From Sphingopyxis sp. Root154 (lineage in GTDB: Bacteria; Pseudomonadota; Alphaproteobacteria; Sphingomonadales; Sphingomonadaceae), in assembly GCF_001427105.1 (NCBI RefSeq), contig NZ_LMGI01000002.1, forward strand, positions 62,001-126,000: DNA of 64,000 nucleotides. Reading direction: 5' to 3'. This document shows, one piece after another, positions 35,391 through 43,609 of this stretch. The number at the start of each line of letters is the position of its first letter. The stretch's first letter is position 1. Made by a program: the position numbers and the translations under genes. The notes below the pieces were generated by a model. The model was not told the origin of the DNA and searched no databases. It was given only the letters and a program-made list of their open reading frames with translations.

Positions 35391-35933
35391 TCAGCGCGAA
35401 TAGGCGGTGAAGACCAGATCGGTGCCGGGGTCGAGCGTCTCGAGCTTCTGGTGACAGGCAAAGCATGACCGGGTCAGCGCTTCGTCGGGATTCGGCCGGC
35501 CATCCTCGAACTGGCCGTAGCCCCAGCCGCCGGTGGCGGCATAGCGCTTCGCATTCTTGACGCTGACCTGTACATTGGTCGGCGCCCCCGCGACGAAAGA
35601 CTGCGGCGCCGGAAACACCTTGTCGTTGCGCGCCGAGGAGTCATAACGCCAGGCTAGCCGGACGATGATTGCCCCGTCGGGAAAGGGGCGCTTGCCGTCC
35701 CGGAAAGCCTTGACCGCGATGTCGTTGCCGAGAATGGCGCGGATATCGTTGGTCCGGCCATTCTCCTGCGCGACGCTGATCAGTTTCCAGTCGCGGTAAC
35801 CCCCGGGCAGTTGGACACCATAGACTGGCGATACCCTGTCGTCTGTCCGCGACGCGGCAACGCCCGCCGACACGCCGAGGAGCAGCGTCGAGGCGATCAG
35901 CGCGGCTGCACCCAGCATCCGCACGCCGCTCAT
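35391..35933 (-). CDS. Cytochrome P460 family protein
   Basis: 180 residues with a Sec signal ending near GVAA. The mature protein contains LPGGYRDWKLISVAQ and ends with CFACH (C157, C160, H161), the single c-type heme site, typical of the P460 fold. P460 cytochromes use a Lys-crosslinked heme to oxidise hydroxylamine or similar; many relatives lack that activity. Its ATG overlaps the stop of the hydrolase gene upstream (ATGA), so both are made together. The redox role here is unknown. Confidence 0.88.
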   Translation of the reverse strand: MSGVRMLGAAALIASTLLLGVSAGVAASRTDDRVSPVYGVQLPGGYRDWKLISVAQENGRTNDIRAILGNDIAVKAFRDGKRPFPDGAIIVRLAWRYDSSARNDKVFPAPQSFVAGAPTNVQVSVKNAKRYAATGGWGYGQFEDGRPNPDEALTRSCFACHQKLETLDPGTDLVFTAYSR

Positions 35934-36967
35934 CGTGCGAGCTTCGCGACGTCGAGCACCGCCTGCGCGAACGCGGCCGGCGCTTCCTGCGGCAGATTAT
36001 GGCCGATGCCGCCCGTAATCAGTCGATGGGCATAGGGGCCGGTGAATTTGGCGCGATATTGTTCGGGCTTCGGATGCGGCGCGCCGTTCGCATCGCCCTC
36101 CATCGTGATCGCCGGGATCGATATGGCGGGCGCCGCCGCGAGATTCGCCTCAAGCGCGTCATATTGCCGCTCGCCATCGGCAAGGCCCAGCCGCCAGCGG
36201 TAATTGTGGATCACGATCTCGACATGATCGGGATTGGCGAACGCAGCGGCCGAACGCTCGAAAGTGGCGTCGTCGAAAGTCCAATTCGGCGAGGCAAGTT
36301 GCCAGATCTGCTTGTTGAAGGCGTTGGTGTTTGCGGCATATCCAGCCTTCCCGCGCTCGGTCGCGAAATAGAATTGATACCACCATTGCAGTTCGGCGGC
36401 CGGCGGAAGCGGCTTGGCGTTCGCGGCTTGGCTGCCGATCAGATAGCCGCTGACCGAAACGAGAGCGGTGCAGCGCCCGGGCCAGAGCGCCGCCATGATA
36501 TCGGCGGTGCGCGCGCCCCAGTCGAAGCCGGCGACGATCGCTTTCGGTATCCGCAGCGCATCCATGAGCGCGATCCCGTCGGCGGCAAGTGCAGCCTGCT
36601 GCGCGTTACGCGGGGTCGCCTCCGACCGGAACAGCGTCGTGCCGTGCCCGCGAAGATGCGGCACGATGACGCGATAGCCTCGCGCTGCCAGCAGCGGCGC
36701 CACCTCGGCAAAGGCATCGATTGCGTATGGCCAGCCGTGGAACAGCAGGACCGGGGTACCCGATGCGGGGCCCATCTCGACATAACCGATGTTGAGCACG
36801 CCCGCATCGACCTGCCGGATCGGGCCGAAAGAAGATGGGGCACTGGCTGGAGTGGCGCGCGTACCGGCTTGGGCGACGCCGCCGACGAGGGTGGCAGCGA
36901 TCAGGGCGCTACCGCGCAAGAAGCCCCGCCGGTCCGACGTGGCAGTTTCTGAAGAATAATTGTCCAT
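35930..36967 (-). CDS. Tat-exported alpha/beta hydrolase, epoxide hydrolase-like
   Basis: 345 residues. The twin-arginine signal SDRRGFLRGSALIAAT spans residues 11-26. The hydrolase fold has FHGWPYAID, the nucleophile elbow GFDWGA (D149), HLRGHGT, and the histidine H323 in GIGHNLPQ. Asp as nucleophile points to an epoxide hydrolase or haloalkane dehalogenase-like reaction. It is cotranslated with the cytochrome P460 and downstream of a promoter region with GTTAG-type sites near 37020. Second Tat-exported hydrolase within 4 kb. Confidence 0.9.
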   Translation of the reverse strand: MDNYSSETATSDRRGFLRGSALIAATLVGGVAQAGTRATPASAPSSFGPIRQVDAGVLNIGYVEMGPASGTPVLLFHGWPYAIDAFAEVAPLLAARGYRVIVPHLRGHGTTLFRSEATPRNAQQAALAADGIALMDALRIPKAIVAGFDWGARTADIMAALWPGRCTALVSVSGYLIGSQAANAKPLPPAAELQWWYQFYFATERGKAGYAANTNAFNKQIWQLASPNWTFDDATFERSAAAFANPDHVEIVIHNYRWRLGLADGERQYDALEANLAAAPAISIPAITMEGDANGAPHPKPEQYRAKFTGPYAHRLITGGIGHNLPQEAPAAFAQAVLDVAKLAR

Positions 36968-37060
36968 GTTCTGATCCTCTGTCTCATCGAGATACGAGAG
37001 GCCTAAGCGTCCTTTGCGCCAAAGGCTTGTTAGCTGTTGTGAGGCGCTGTGAAGGGGACG

Positions 37061-37891
37061 TTATGCGGTAAAGTCGCTGGAGATGCTCAGTGGTCGCCAG
37101 CGCTCGAGTTCGTTGAGCCGTACCTGATCGGACCGGGCAATCGCAGTCACCGCGTCGCTTCCGAGCGGCAGGCGAAGCGGCGGATCCTTCATCGCGACCA
37201 GCTTCAGGATGGCCGCTGCGCCGCGGTGCGGGTCGCCCGGCTGGTTGCCATGATAGGCGGCCTGCATGCGCACCGCCTCGCCGACCACCGCGTCATATTC
37301 GGGACGCCCGCTGTCGAGGGTCGTCGACGAGCCGGCAAAGTCGGTCCGGAATCCTCCGGGCTCGACGATACTGACCTTGACGCCGACAAGCTCCATTTCG
37401 CGGGCCAGCACATCTGAAAAGCCTTCGACGCCCCACTTGGCCGCCGAATAGGCGGCACGCCCCGGCGCCCCAAGCCGCCCTCCGACGGACGAGAATTGTA
37501 CGATATGCCCTCTCCGTCTCTCCCGCATGTGCGGGATGGCAGCCTTGGTCATGATGATGGTGCCGAACAAATTGGTTTCGATCTGCCGCCGAAAGGACGC
37601 GACCGGCGTATCTTCGACCGACCCGATGTCGCCATAGCCGGCGTTGTTCACCAAGACTTCGAGCGATCCGAAGGTGGCGATAGCGGCATCGACCGCCACT
37701 TCCGCCTGTCTCTCATCGGTAACGTCGAGCGGTGCCGTCGCGAAACCGCCGGGCCTTCCAATGCCGAGCTTTTCGAGCATCGCTGGATCGCGCGCCGTCG
37801 CTAACAAATTGTCGCCCGCGTCGAGAACCGCCTCAGCCAGCGCGCGCCCGAATCCACGCGAGCAGCCGGTGATCAGCCAAGTCCGTGCCAT
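37061..37891 (-). CDS. SDR family oxidoreductase
   Basis: 276-residue classical short-chain dehydrogenase of the retinol/17-beta-type group. Cofactor motif TGCSRGFG (8-15), NNAGYGDIG near 81-89, and the catalytic FSSVGGRLGAPGRAAYSAAK. Start ATG 37891. The stop lies 93 bases upstream of the Tat hydrolase start, so it may be the first gene of the hydrolase-P460 transcript. Its upstream region has two GTTAGC sites (about 37978-38010). The substrate is unknown. Confidence 0.92.
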   Translation of the reverse strand: MARTWLITGCSRGFGRALAEAVLDAGDNLLATARDPAMLEKLGIGRPGGFATAPLDVTDERQAEVAVDAAIATFGSLEVLVNNAGYGDIGSVEDTPVASFRRQIETNLFGTIIMTKAAIPHMRERRRGHIVQFSSVGGRLGAPGRAAYSAAKWGVEGFSDVLAREMELVGVKVSIVEPGGFRTDFAGSSTTLDSGRPEYDAVVGEAVRMQAAYHGNQPGDPHRGAAAILKLVAMKDPPLRLPLGSDAVTAIARSDQVRLNELERWRPLSISSDFTA

Positions 37892-38052
37892 CTTGCTTCC
37901 TTTCAGACATTCCGTCCCAAGCGGGACAGGCCGGCCCGGGTGCCTGATGCAAGCTGGTCCGATACACAGCAGATGTCATGTTAGCCCTTATCAAATGGCG
38001 TTAGCTTTGCGCTTTCCGACGTTCCGGTTTGGCGTCTTGGTACAATTATGCG

Positions 38053-38155
38053 TCGGCCTGAGACGCTATCTGCGCCGCGCGACCCAGAGAGCTTTCCTTC
38101 AGGGAAAACGCTCTTCTTCTAACGCCCGCCCAGTTTCGATCGGGCGGGCTTTTTG
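38053..38155 (+). ncRNA. Candidate trans-acting small RNA 1
   Basis: About 103 bases. TACAAT at 38041-38046 serves as -10 box, GCGACCCAGA begins 32 bases later at 38079, then an AGAGC/GCTCT hairpin around a CTTTCCTTCAGG core. It ends with a perfect terminator GCCCGCCC (38124-38131)/GGGCGGGC (38142-38149) and a T run. No coding frame fits. It is closely related to the candidate at 40764. It occupies part of the 604-base gap 37892-38495, which also carries repeat copy E. Confidence 0.6.
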
Positions 38156-38177
38156 CCGCGTCCTATGCGCGATTAAG

Positions 38178-38210
38178 ATGGCCGCTAGCAGACTGGCAGC
38201 TTCGGAGCCA
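38178..38210 (+). repeat. Dispersed intergenic repeat, copy E
   Basis: GATGGCCGCTAGCAGACTGG with GCAGCTTCGG. Almost the same core recurs at 44900 (copy F). Confidence 0.5.
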
Positions 38211-38461
38211 CTCGGCTGTCGGCCCGCGCCGGAATCAGCGCCTGGAAGCGCAAAAGCAAAGTTGCCACCAGCCAGACCAAAGCGGCAAGCGTCGCGGCGC
38301 CTGCCGCCGCAAGAGTGCGCACATCAGATGCCGCGCTCCGCGAGCGACTAGCGGATCGGACCCCAAACGCAGGGCATCATCTCGCCGTCCCTTCCGTGAA
38401 CGGTTCGGCGAGAGCCCGGCACGGTGCGGCGCGTTCAGACCTGAAAGCGACCGTAACGCCC

Positions 38462-38495
38462 TTCAACCCCGGTGCTGCGCGCCTATATTGTACTG
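38462..38495 (+). promoter_or_regulatory. Candidate promoter giving a leaderless transcript
   Basis: TTCAAC (38462-38467), 16 bases, TATATT (38484-38489). A start seven bases downstream would be the A of the ATG at 38496. There is no ribosome-binding site, which supports leaderless translation. Confidence 0.45.
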
Positions 38496-39179
38496 ATGAC
38501 CGACCAGCCCCTTCGACTGGGCCGGCGAACCTTGATGATATCCGGTGCAGCGGCCGCGGCCAGCGTGCTCGCGCGCTCTACTGCAGGACCGCTTGCAGGT
38601 CCAATGCCAGGCCGCGAGATCGCCGCGGCCCCGCTACCGAGACCGGACACGCAGACTATCAGGGACGCCGCGCTCGATCCGCAGCTGCTGCGCAAAGCGC
38701 TCGCAGCGCTCGACCGCCATGCCAAATCGATCCGGCATCGCGATCGCATCGCGATCGTCGATTTTTCGGCGCCGTCTTCGGAACCCCGGCTTCATTTCCT
38801 CGACGTTGAAAGCGGCCGGGCGTCGCGCCTGCTCGTCGCCCATGGCAGCGGGTCCGATCCGCACCACACCGGCTATGCCGAACGCTTCTCGAACGCATCG
38901 GGCTCGAATGCGTCGAGCGAGGGCGCATTCGTAACCGGCGACTATTATGTCGGCAAGCATGGCCGATCGCAGCGCCTCGCCGGTCTCGACCCGACGAACG
39001 ATCATGCGATGGAGCGTGCGATCGTCCTCCATGGCGCTTGGTATGCGAACGAAGACATGATCGCGGCGCATGGCAAATTGGGCCGCAGCCAGGGCTGCTT
39101 CGCGGTCGGCGAGACCTGTCTGAAGACGATGTTCGATCATCTCGGCACGGGCCGCCTGCTATACGCGGCACGCGCGTAG
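38496..39179 (+). CDS. Murein L,D-transpeptidase catalytic domain protein
   Basis: 227 residues of the YkuD_2 group. A twin-arginine-like signal, LGRRTLMISGAAAAASVLA, is followed by a mature domain with RLHFLDVESGRA, VLHGAWYA (catalytic His) and GRSQGCFAV (catalytic Cys). It would form or edit 3-3 cross-links in peptidoglycan. No Shine-Dalgarno site lies near the ATG at 38496, and a GTG at 38472 is an alternative. It is followed by a second L,D-transpeptidase after 96 bases. Confidence 0.87.
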   Translation: MTDQPLRLGRRTLMISGAAAAASVLARSTAGPLAGPMPGREIAAAPLPRPDTQTIRDAALDPQLLRKALAALDRHAKSIRHRDRIAIVDFSAPSSEPRLHFLDVESGRASRLLVAHGSGSDPHHTGYAERFSNASGSNASSEGAFVTGDYYVGKHGRSQRLAGLDPTNDHAMERAIVLHGAWYANEDMIAAHGKLGRSQGCFAVGETCLKTMFDHLGTGRLLYAARA

Positions 39180-39275
39180 GACATGCACAGAAGAAATAGC
39201 TGCGCATTCCCTCCGTAACCGGAACGCTCCCCTGCACTCCCGGGTTAGCTGTCTAAGCCCCCTGAGGAGAATTAT

Positions 39276-40703
39276 GTGCGTTACGGTGTGATTGCCTGTT
39301 CATTGCTTGCCCTGTCCTTCTCGCTTTCCGGATGTAATTCCTCCTCCAACTCCTCCCAATCGGGCGTAACCACCGAAAATGCCCGCTGGACCGACGCGAC
39401 GGCCAAACAGCTGCGCGAGACGATCGATCGCCGCGCCGCGCACGGACTCGACCGGATGCGCTTCGAGGTGCCCGAGACTGCAGATGATCAGGCCGTGCTC
39501 ACGCAGAGTGCGCTCCGCTACGCCGGCGCTCTGGCGCGCGGCGCGTCGGATCCCGCTAAACTCAGCGACATCTACACCGTCCCGCGGCCGGACCCCAATC
39601 TCAAGACCGGCCTCGCCGAGGCGCTCGCCAAAGGCAAGGTCGACGACTGGCTCTCCAGCCTCGCGCCGCAGGACGACACCTATCGCGCGCTGTCGAAAGC
39701 CTATCTCGCGCTTCGAAAGGTGAGCGATGCGCCGGCGGCGGCGATTCCCGACGCCCCCAAGCCGCTCGATCCCGGCGCGAGCGATCCGCGCATCCCCGCG
39801 ATCGCGCGGCAGCTCGTCGCATCGGATTATCTCGAGCGGCCGGCGGCGTCAGGCGAGACTTATGGACCCGACATGGTGAAAGCGGTGCGCCGCATGCAGG
39901 CCGATTATGGCATCAAGCCCGACGGCGTGATCGGGAAAGAGGCGCTTGAGATTCTCAACCTCTCCGACAGCGGCCGGGCGCGCACGCTCGCGGTCGCGAT
40001 GGAGCGCATGCGCTGGCTCGACCGCAATCCGCCCGCGACACGCATCGACGTCAATCTCGCCTCGGCGCGGCTCGCCTATTGGCGGGATGGCAAGCTCGCC
40101 GACACGCGCAAGGTGGTCGTCGGCAAGCCCGAGACCGAGACGCCGCAGCTCGGATCGCCGATCTACCGGCTGGTGGCCAACCCGACCTGGACCGTTCCGC
40201 GCTCGATCCAGAGCAAAGAGATCGCAGGAAAGGGCTCCGCCTATCTTCGCCGCAACAATATGATGTGGAAGGACGGCTGGATCGTCCAGAAGCCGGGGCC
40301 GAAGAATTCGCTCGGGCTCGTCAAGTTCGACATGCAGAACGAGCATCAGATCTATCTCCACGACACCCCCGCGAAGCAGCTGTTCAGCGAGGTGCAGCGC
40401 CAGCGCAGCCATGGCTGCGTCCGCGTCGAGGATGCGCTGGGCTTCGCGGCGATGCTCGCGAAGGATGAGGGCATATCGGCCGAGTGGGAGAAGGCGCGCG
40501 CCACGGGGAAGGAAAGCTTCGTTCCATTGCCCAAGGCGATACCGGTGCGCCTGACCTATCAGACCATCCTGTTCGACGAAGCGGGCGAGCCCGTGATCCG
40601 CGCCGATCCCTATGGCTGGAACGACCGTGTGTCGGCCGCGCTCGGTTTCCCCGCCAGCGAAGGCCATCGCCTGCGTCCATCGGGGTCAGACGTCGGGCCC
40701 TGA
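39276..40703 (+). CDS. L,D-transpeptidase, YcbB-like lipoprotein
   Basis: 475 residues. The lipobox SLSGC places it in the outer membrane. A YcbB-type scaffold domain is followed by a peptidoglycan-binding segment (YGPDMVKAVRRMQADYGIKPDGVIG) and the YkuD domain with HDTPAKQLF and the catalytic SHGCVRVE. It joins peptidoglycan stems by 3-3 cross-links. Start GTG 39276, after a GAGGAG site; the overlapping ATG at 39274 leads to an early stop. A paralogous L,D-transpeptidase lies just upstream. Confidence 0.93.
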   Translation: MRYGVIACSLLALSFSLSGCNSSSNSSQSGVTTENARWTDATAKQLRETIDRRAAHGLDRMRFEVPETADDQAVLTQSALRYAGALARGASDPAKLSDIYTVPRPDPNLKTGLAEALAKGKVDDWLSSLAPQDDTYRALSKAYLALRKVSDAPAAAIPDAPKPLDPGASDPRIPAIARQLVASDYLERPAASGETYGPDMVKAVRRMQADYGIKPDGVIGKEALEILNLSDSGRARTLAVAMERMRWLDRNPPATRIDVNLASARLAYWRDGKLADTRKVVVGKPETETPQLGSPIYRLVANPTWTVPRSIQSKEIAGKGSAYLRRNNMMWKDGWIVQKPGPKNSLGLVKFDMQNEHQIYLHDTPAKQLFSEVQRQRSHGCVRVEDALGFAAMLAKDEGISAEWEKARATGKESFVPLPKAIPVRLTYQTILFDEAGEPVIRADPYGWNDRVSAALGFPASEGHRLRPSGSDVGP

Positions 40704-40763
40704 CCGGGTCAAGACATCGCGGGCAAACGGCGAATACCGGATCCCGCAGCCGTGCTCCCACCC

Positions 40764-40872
40764 AAAAAAATAGCGCCCGCCCGTGAACGGGCGGGCGCCA
40801 GATGAAGATATCTGTCCTCGCGGGAGGAAGAGCCCTTCTGGGTCGCCCGGTGCGATTAGGGCGACCAGCGGC
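40764..40872 (-). ncRNA. Candidate trans-acting small RNA 2
   Basis: About 109 bases on the minus strand. The -10 TACAAT is at 40879-40884, GCGACCCAGA starts exactly 32 bases after it (40846), then GGCTCTTCCTCCCGCGAGG with a CCTCC anti-Shine-Dalgarno stretch. It ends with an 11-bp terminator stem (40773-40783/40788-40798) and a seven-T run. The promoter spacing, GCGACCCAGA box and CTCTTC motif match candidate 1. It lies antisense to no gene, downstream of the L,D-transpeptidase. Confidence 0.65.
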
Positions 40873-40938
40873 GCCGTGATTGTATCGAAGCGCCAAAAAA
40901 GACGGACGGTCACATCTCGAACCGGCTCACACCCGCCT

Positions 40939-41085
40939 CTACAATCCGAGACGGTCCCAGAACTCTTTCGCGGTCAGCCGCCGCGGCTTTTCTCGCTCGG
41001 CAGGCAGCTCGTGCCGCCACGACGGGTGCGGCAGCGGCGGCGCAACGCGGTCATATTTTCCTTCGGGCTTCCGGTCACGGCTCAT
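40939..41085 (-). CDS. Small basic protein, 48 residues
   Basis: ATG 41085 preceded by GAGGAG at six bases. Product MSRDRKPEGKYDRVAPPLPH, then PSWRHELPAERE and a terminal RRLTAKEFWDRLGL. Pro- and Arg-rich N-terminus, amphipathic C-terminal helix. Not membrane bound. The excellent ribosome-binding site and protein-like composition support a real gene. No function assigned. The small-RNA candidate starts about 60 bases downstream. Confidence 0.65.
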   Translation of the reverse strand: MSRDRKPEGKYDRVAPPLPHPSWRHELPAEREKPRRLTAKEFWDRLGL

Positions 41086-41234
41086 CGTCGACTCCTCGCC
41101 ATGCTGAACCTTCTGACAATGCTCAAGTTCCCTTCCAAAAAGGATTTTTCGGGAGCGAGACGAGCTGTCGAAGCGGCAGACATGTGGCGCGAATGCGCGT
41201 CTTCGCCCGCATGCTCACACACGGCCGATCGCCG

Positions 41235-41501
41235 TCAGAGACCCGCTTTTTCGAGAGCCGCGACAAGCTCGCTATCGACCTCGGCGATGGCGCCTTTCGG
41301 CGACAGGCGATTGAGCAGCGTCTGCACGCGCGTCTGCGCGACCTGCAATGTCTTGTGCCGCACCTCGCGGGTCCGGTTGGTCCGCCACGAGCGGCTTTCG
41401 CCGAGCAGCGCCGCCCATTTCGCCTCTTCGGCCTCCAGCACAGCGAGCGCGAGACGGACGCCGTCGCGCTGTCCGCGAGCATAATCGTCACCCACAGCCA
41501 T
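41235..41501 (-). CDS. Conserved small helical protein
   Basis: 88 residues from MAVGDDYARG at 41501; an ATG six codons earlier (41519) is an alternative and GGAG overlaps the interval between them. Mostly helical and charged, with WAALLGESRSWRTNRTREVRHKT outlined and a C-terminal LLNRLSPKGAIAEVDSELV. No cysteine, no signal. Looks like a regulatory or toxin-antitoxin-size soluble protein, but no partner gene is adjacent. Unknown function. Confidence 0.55.
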   Translation of the reverse strand: MAVGDDYARGQRDGVRLALAVLEAEEAKWAALLGESRSWRTNRTREVRHKTLQVAQTRVQTLLNRLSPKGAIAEVDSELVAALEKAGL

Positions 41502-41548
41502 TCTCCAAGAGCGTCGCATGGCCGATCAGCAGCGAAGCGCGCACTTGC

Positions 41549-42340
41549 CTATCGCGCGGCAGACTTGAGGCGCGACACCACATCCTCGTCGCGGATCCGG
41601 CGCCAGCGCGCCTCGACGAAGCTGTGCACGCCGAACAGGAACAGGCCGGCGGCTACGAGCAGATAGAGCCATTTGTTCTCGGTGAGCGAGGACAAGGCAT
41701 CGCCGAGGCCCTTGACCTCGCCCGCCGATCCGAACCACCCCGCCTTGACGAGCGAGATGCCGATCACCGCGAACACCACCGCGCGAGCCGCGAGACCGGC
41801 GCGTCCAACGGGTACGACCCATGACGGCGCTCCCGGCGCGAGGTCGCGCATGAATTCGATGGTCCAGGCCTTGGTCGCCTGCTGAACCGCCGCCGCGACA
41901 AAGGCGAGACCGATCAAGCCGAGCAGAGTCCCGCCAAGAGGCATATCGAGCAGCATTCCCGCCGCTTCCTTCTCACGGCCGCCGCCGGATGCCTCCCCCG
42001 AGGCGAGGCGGGCGGCCGCCCAGGCCAGCACAAAATGCGCAAGCCCGCTTGCGGCATAGCCGACGCGGATCGCGACGCCCTTGGCATCACTGCCCTTGCC
42101 TTCGCTGTCGAGCGCGGCGCCGTAAAGCCTGTACGCGCCATAGAGCGCGAGCCCCGCGGCGAGCAGGAGAAGCAGCAGCGTGCCTGCCGGCATGTCGCGG
42201 ACCGAGCGGAACACCCCCTGAGGGCTGGCGTCGGACGCGCCCGTGCCGGTCAGGGCAAAAGCGGCGAGAAGACAATAGACGACGCCCCGCGCGCACCAGC
42301 CGGCGCGGGCGAAGGTCTCGAGGTGCCGAAGTCTGTTCAT
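41549..42340 (-). CDS. DUF1206 membrane protein
   Basis: 263 residues, start ATG 42340. Three repeats of a two-helix membrane unit, each beginning with an ARAGxxARGVVY-like or GYAASGLAH motif (near 12, 98 and 185), the DUF1206 signature. Six predicted membrane segments; the C-terminus is charged (RWRRIRDEDVV). Found in many actinobacteria and alphaproteobacteria without known function. It is followed by the short helical protein at 41235 after a 47-base gap. Confidence 0.88.
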   Translation of the reverse strand: MNRLRHLETFARAGWCARGVVYCLLAAFALTGTGASDASPQGVFRSVRDMPAGTLLLLLLAAGLALYGAYRLYGAALDSEGKGSDAKGVAIRVGYAASGLAHFVLAWAAARLASGEASGGGREKEAAGMLLDMPLGGTLLGLIGLAFVAAAVQQATKAWTIEFMRDLAPGAPSWVVPVGRAGLAARAVVFAVIGISLVKAGWFGSAGEVKGLGDALSSLTENKWLYLLVAAGLFLFGVHSFVEARWRRIRDEDVVSRLKSAAR

Positions 42341-42482
42341 CGCGCCTGCTCCCATGATGTCGCTGCAAGTCGAACGTCCCGCGCATGCGGTTGTTCCGGC
42401 AACCGCCCGGGCAACCGCGCGATCGCGCACGGCCGCAAACAGAGGCGCACACATTGCCGACCGGAGCGGGAGCACAAAAGCA

Positions 42483-42507
42483 AAGGGCGCCGGTCACCGG
42501 CGCCCTT
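42483..42507 (-). terminator. Terminator of the small lipoprotein gene
   Basis: Near-continuous palindrome AAGGGCGCCGGT/ACCGGCGCCCTT with one central base; on the minus strand the T-rich TTTGCTTTTG follows. Confidence 0.75.
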
Positions 42508-42532
42508 CACCCTGCCCTTTAGGGAGGCAGTT

Positions 42533-42808
42533 TTACTTCTTCTGCGTGTCGCCAACGCCGGTTTCGGACGGGGCGATCTCGCCATTATCGTCCATGGCGT
42601 TCGCCTTCTCCTCGCCCTTCTCCTCGACGACGTCGGCCTTCTGTTCGAGAGCCTCCTTCGCCGGGCCGTCGGGCAGCGCATCGGCCTGGTCGTCGATGGC
42701 GTCGGCCTTGGCTTCAGCCTGGTCCTCGACCTTGTCGGCGGCGGGGCTCTGGCAGGCGGCGAGCGCGAGCGCAGACGTGGTGGCAAGACCGATCAAAAGC
42801 TTCTTCAT
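42533..42808 (-). CDS. Small acidic lipoprotein
   Basis: 91 residues. Lipoprotein signal MKKLLIGLATTSALALAAC with lipobox LAAC (Cys19). The mature part is a highly acidic alanine/lysine-rich helix (KVEDQAEAKADAIDDQADAL) that resembles Lpp or hydrophilin-type envelope spacers. A strong terminator follows the stop. It is probably anchored to the outer membrane. No enzymatic function. Confidence 0.8.
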   Translation of the reverse strand: MKKLLIGLATTSALALAACQSPAADKVEDQAEAKADAIDDQADALPDGPAKEALEQKADVVEEKGEEKANAMDDNGEIAPSETGVGDTQKK

Positions 42809-43013
42809 GATATGACTCCCTCATTGAACCGGCTTGCAAACGCCGGACGCTCGATTGGGTTGCAGACCGCACCGCCCCGACTGGTCGCGATGAACCCCTT
42901 TCAATGCGGCTATACAGGGAGTGAACGACCCATTCAGGGCCGATTGCTGGAGGGCCGGGTAAACCGGTCACAGGGTCGAACTCCGCTTCGCCCGTTTGAC
43001 AAGGAATGGCACG

Positions 43014-43481
43014 ATGAAAAGCAGAATATTAACCGCGGGCCTGATCGCAGCAATCATGATCCCGGCCGCCGCGCAGGCGCAGACACGCGACATCGAACGC
43101 GACCGGCGAGAAGCGCGCGAAGAGCGCCAGGAATATCGCGACGCGCAGCGTTATGGCGATCGTGACGATATTCGGGAAGAACGCCGCGAATATCGCGATG
43201 CCCGCAAGGATTATCGCGAGGAGGTCCGCGACTGGCGCCGCGACACGCGCTACCAGAATTATCGCGCGCCGTTCCGCTATCAGCAGTTCCGCGAAGGCTC
43301 GACGCTCCGTTCGAACTATTATGCGCCGAACTACCGCATGGACTACGACAGACGCTGGGGCATCCCGCAGGCGCGGGGCAATCTGACGTACGTCCGTCAC
43401 TATGACGACCTGTTGCTCGTGAACCAGCGCAACGGCCGAGTGGTGAAGGTCTATCGCAATCATTTCGACCGTCGCCGCTAA
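43014..43481 (+). CDS. RcnB-like exported protein
   Basis: 155 residues, start ATG 43014. Signal MKSRILTAGLIAAIMIPAAAQA, then a strongly Arg/Glu/Asp/Tyr-rich stretch (RDIERDRREAREERQEYRD with repeats) and a C-terminal RcnB-type segment YVRHYDDLLLVNQRNGRVV. The family includes the periplasmic Ni/Co homeostasis protein RcnB, although the acidic-basic repeats here differ. A perfect terminator lies 36 bases after the stop. Function uncertain. Confidence 0.8.
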   Translation: MKSRILTAGLIAAIMIPAAAQAQTRDIERDRREAREERQEYRDAQRYGDRDDIREERREYRDARKDYREEVRDWRRDTRYQNYRAPFRYQQFREGSTLRSNYYAPNYRMDYDRRWGIPQARGNLTYVRHYDDLLLVNQRNGRVVKVYRNHFDRRR

Positions 43482-43516
43482 CCACGACGATCGATAGCTG
43501 GCTCACTCCAGTCGAG

Positions 43517-43546
43517 AAGGGTCGCCCGAACGGGCGGCCCTTTTTG
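43517..43546 (+). terminator. Terminator of the RcnB-like gene
   Basis: AAGGGTCGCCCG pairs with CGGGCGGCCCTT across a two-base loop, followed by a T run. Confidence 0.9.
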
Positions 43547-43609
43547 TTTCGGTTCACCGTAAAAATTCAAAGCCGGGAACGCCGCACAGCCTCACGGGTT
43601 CGATCAGCC

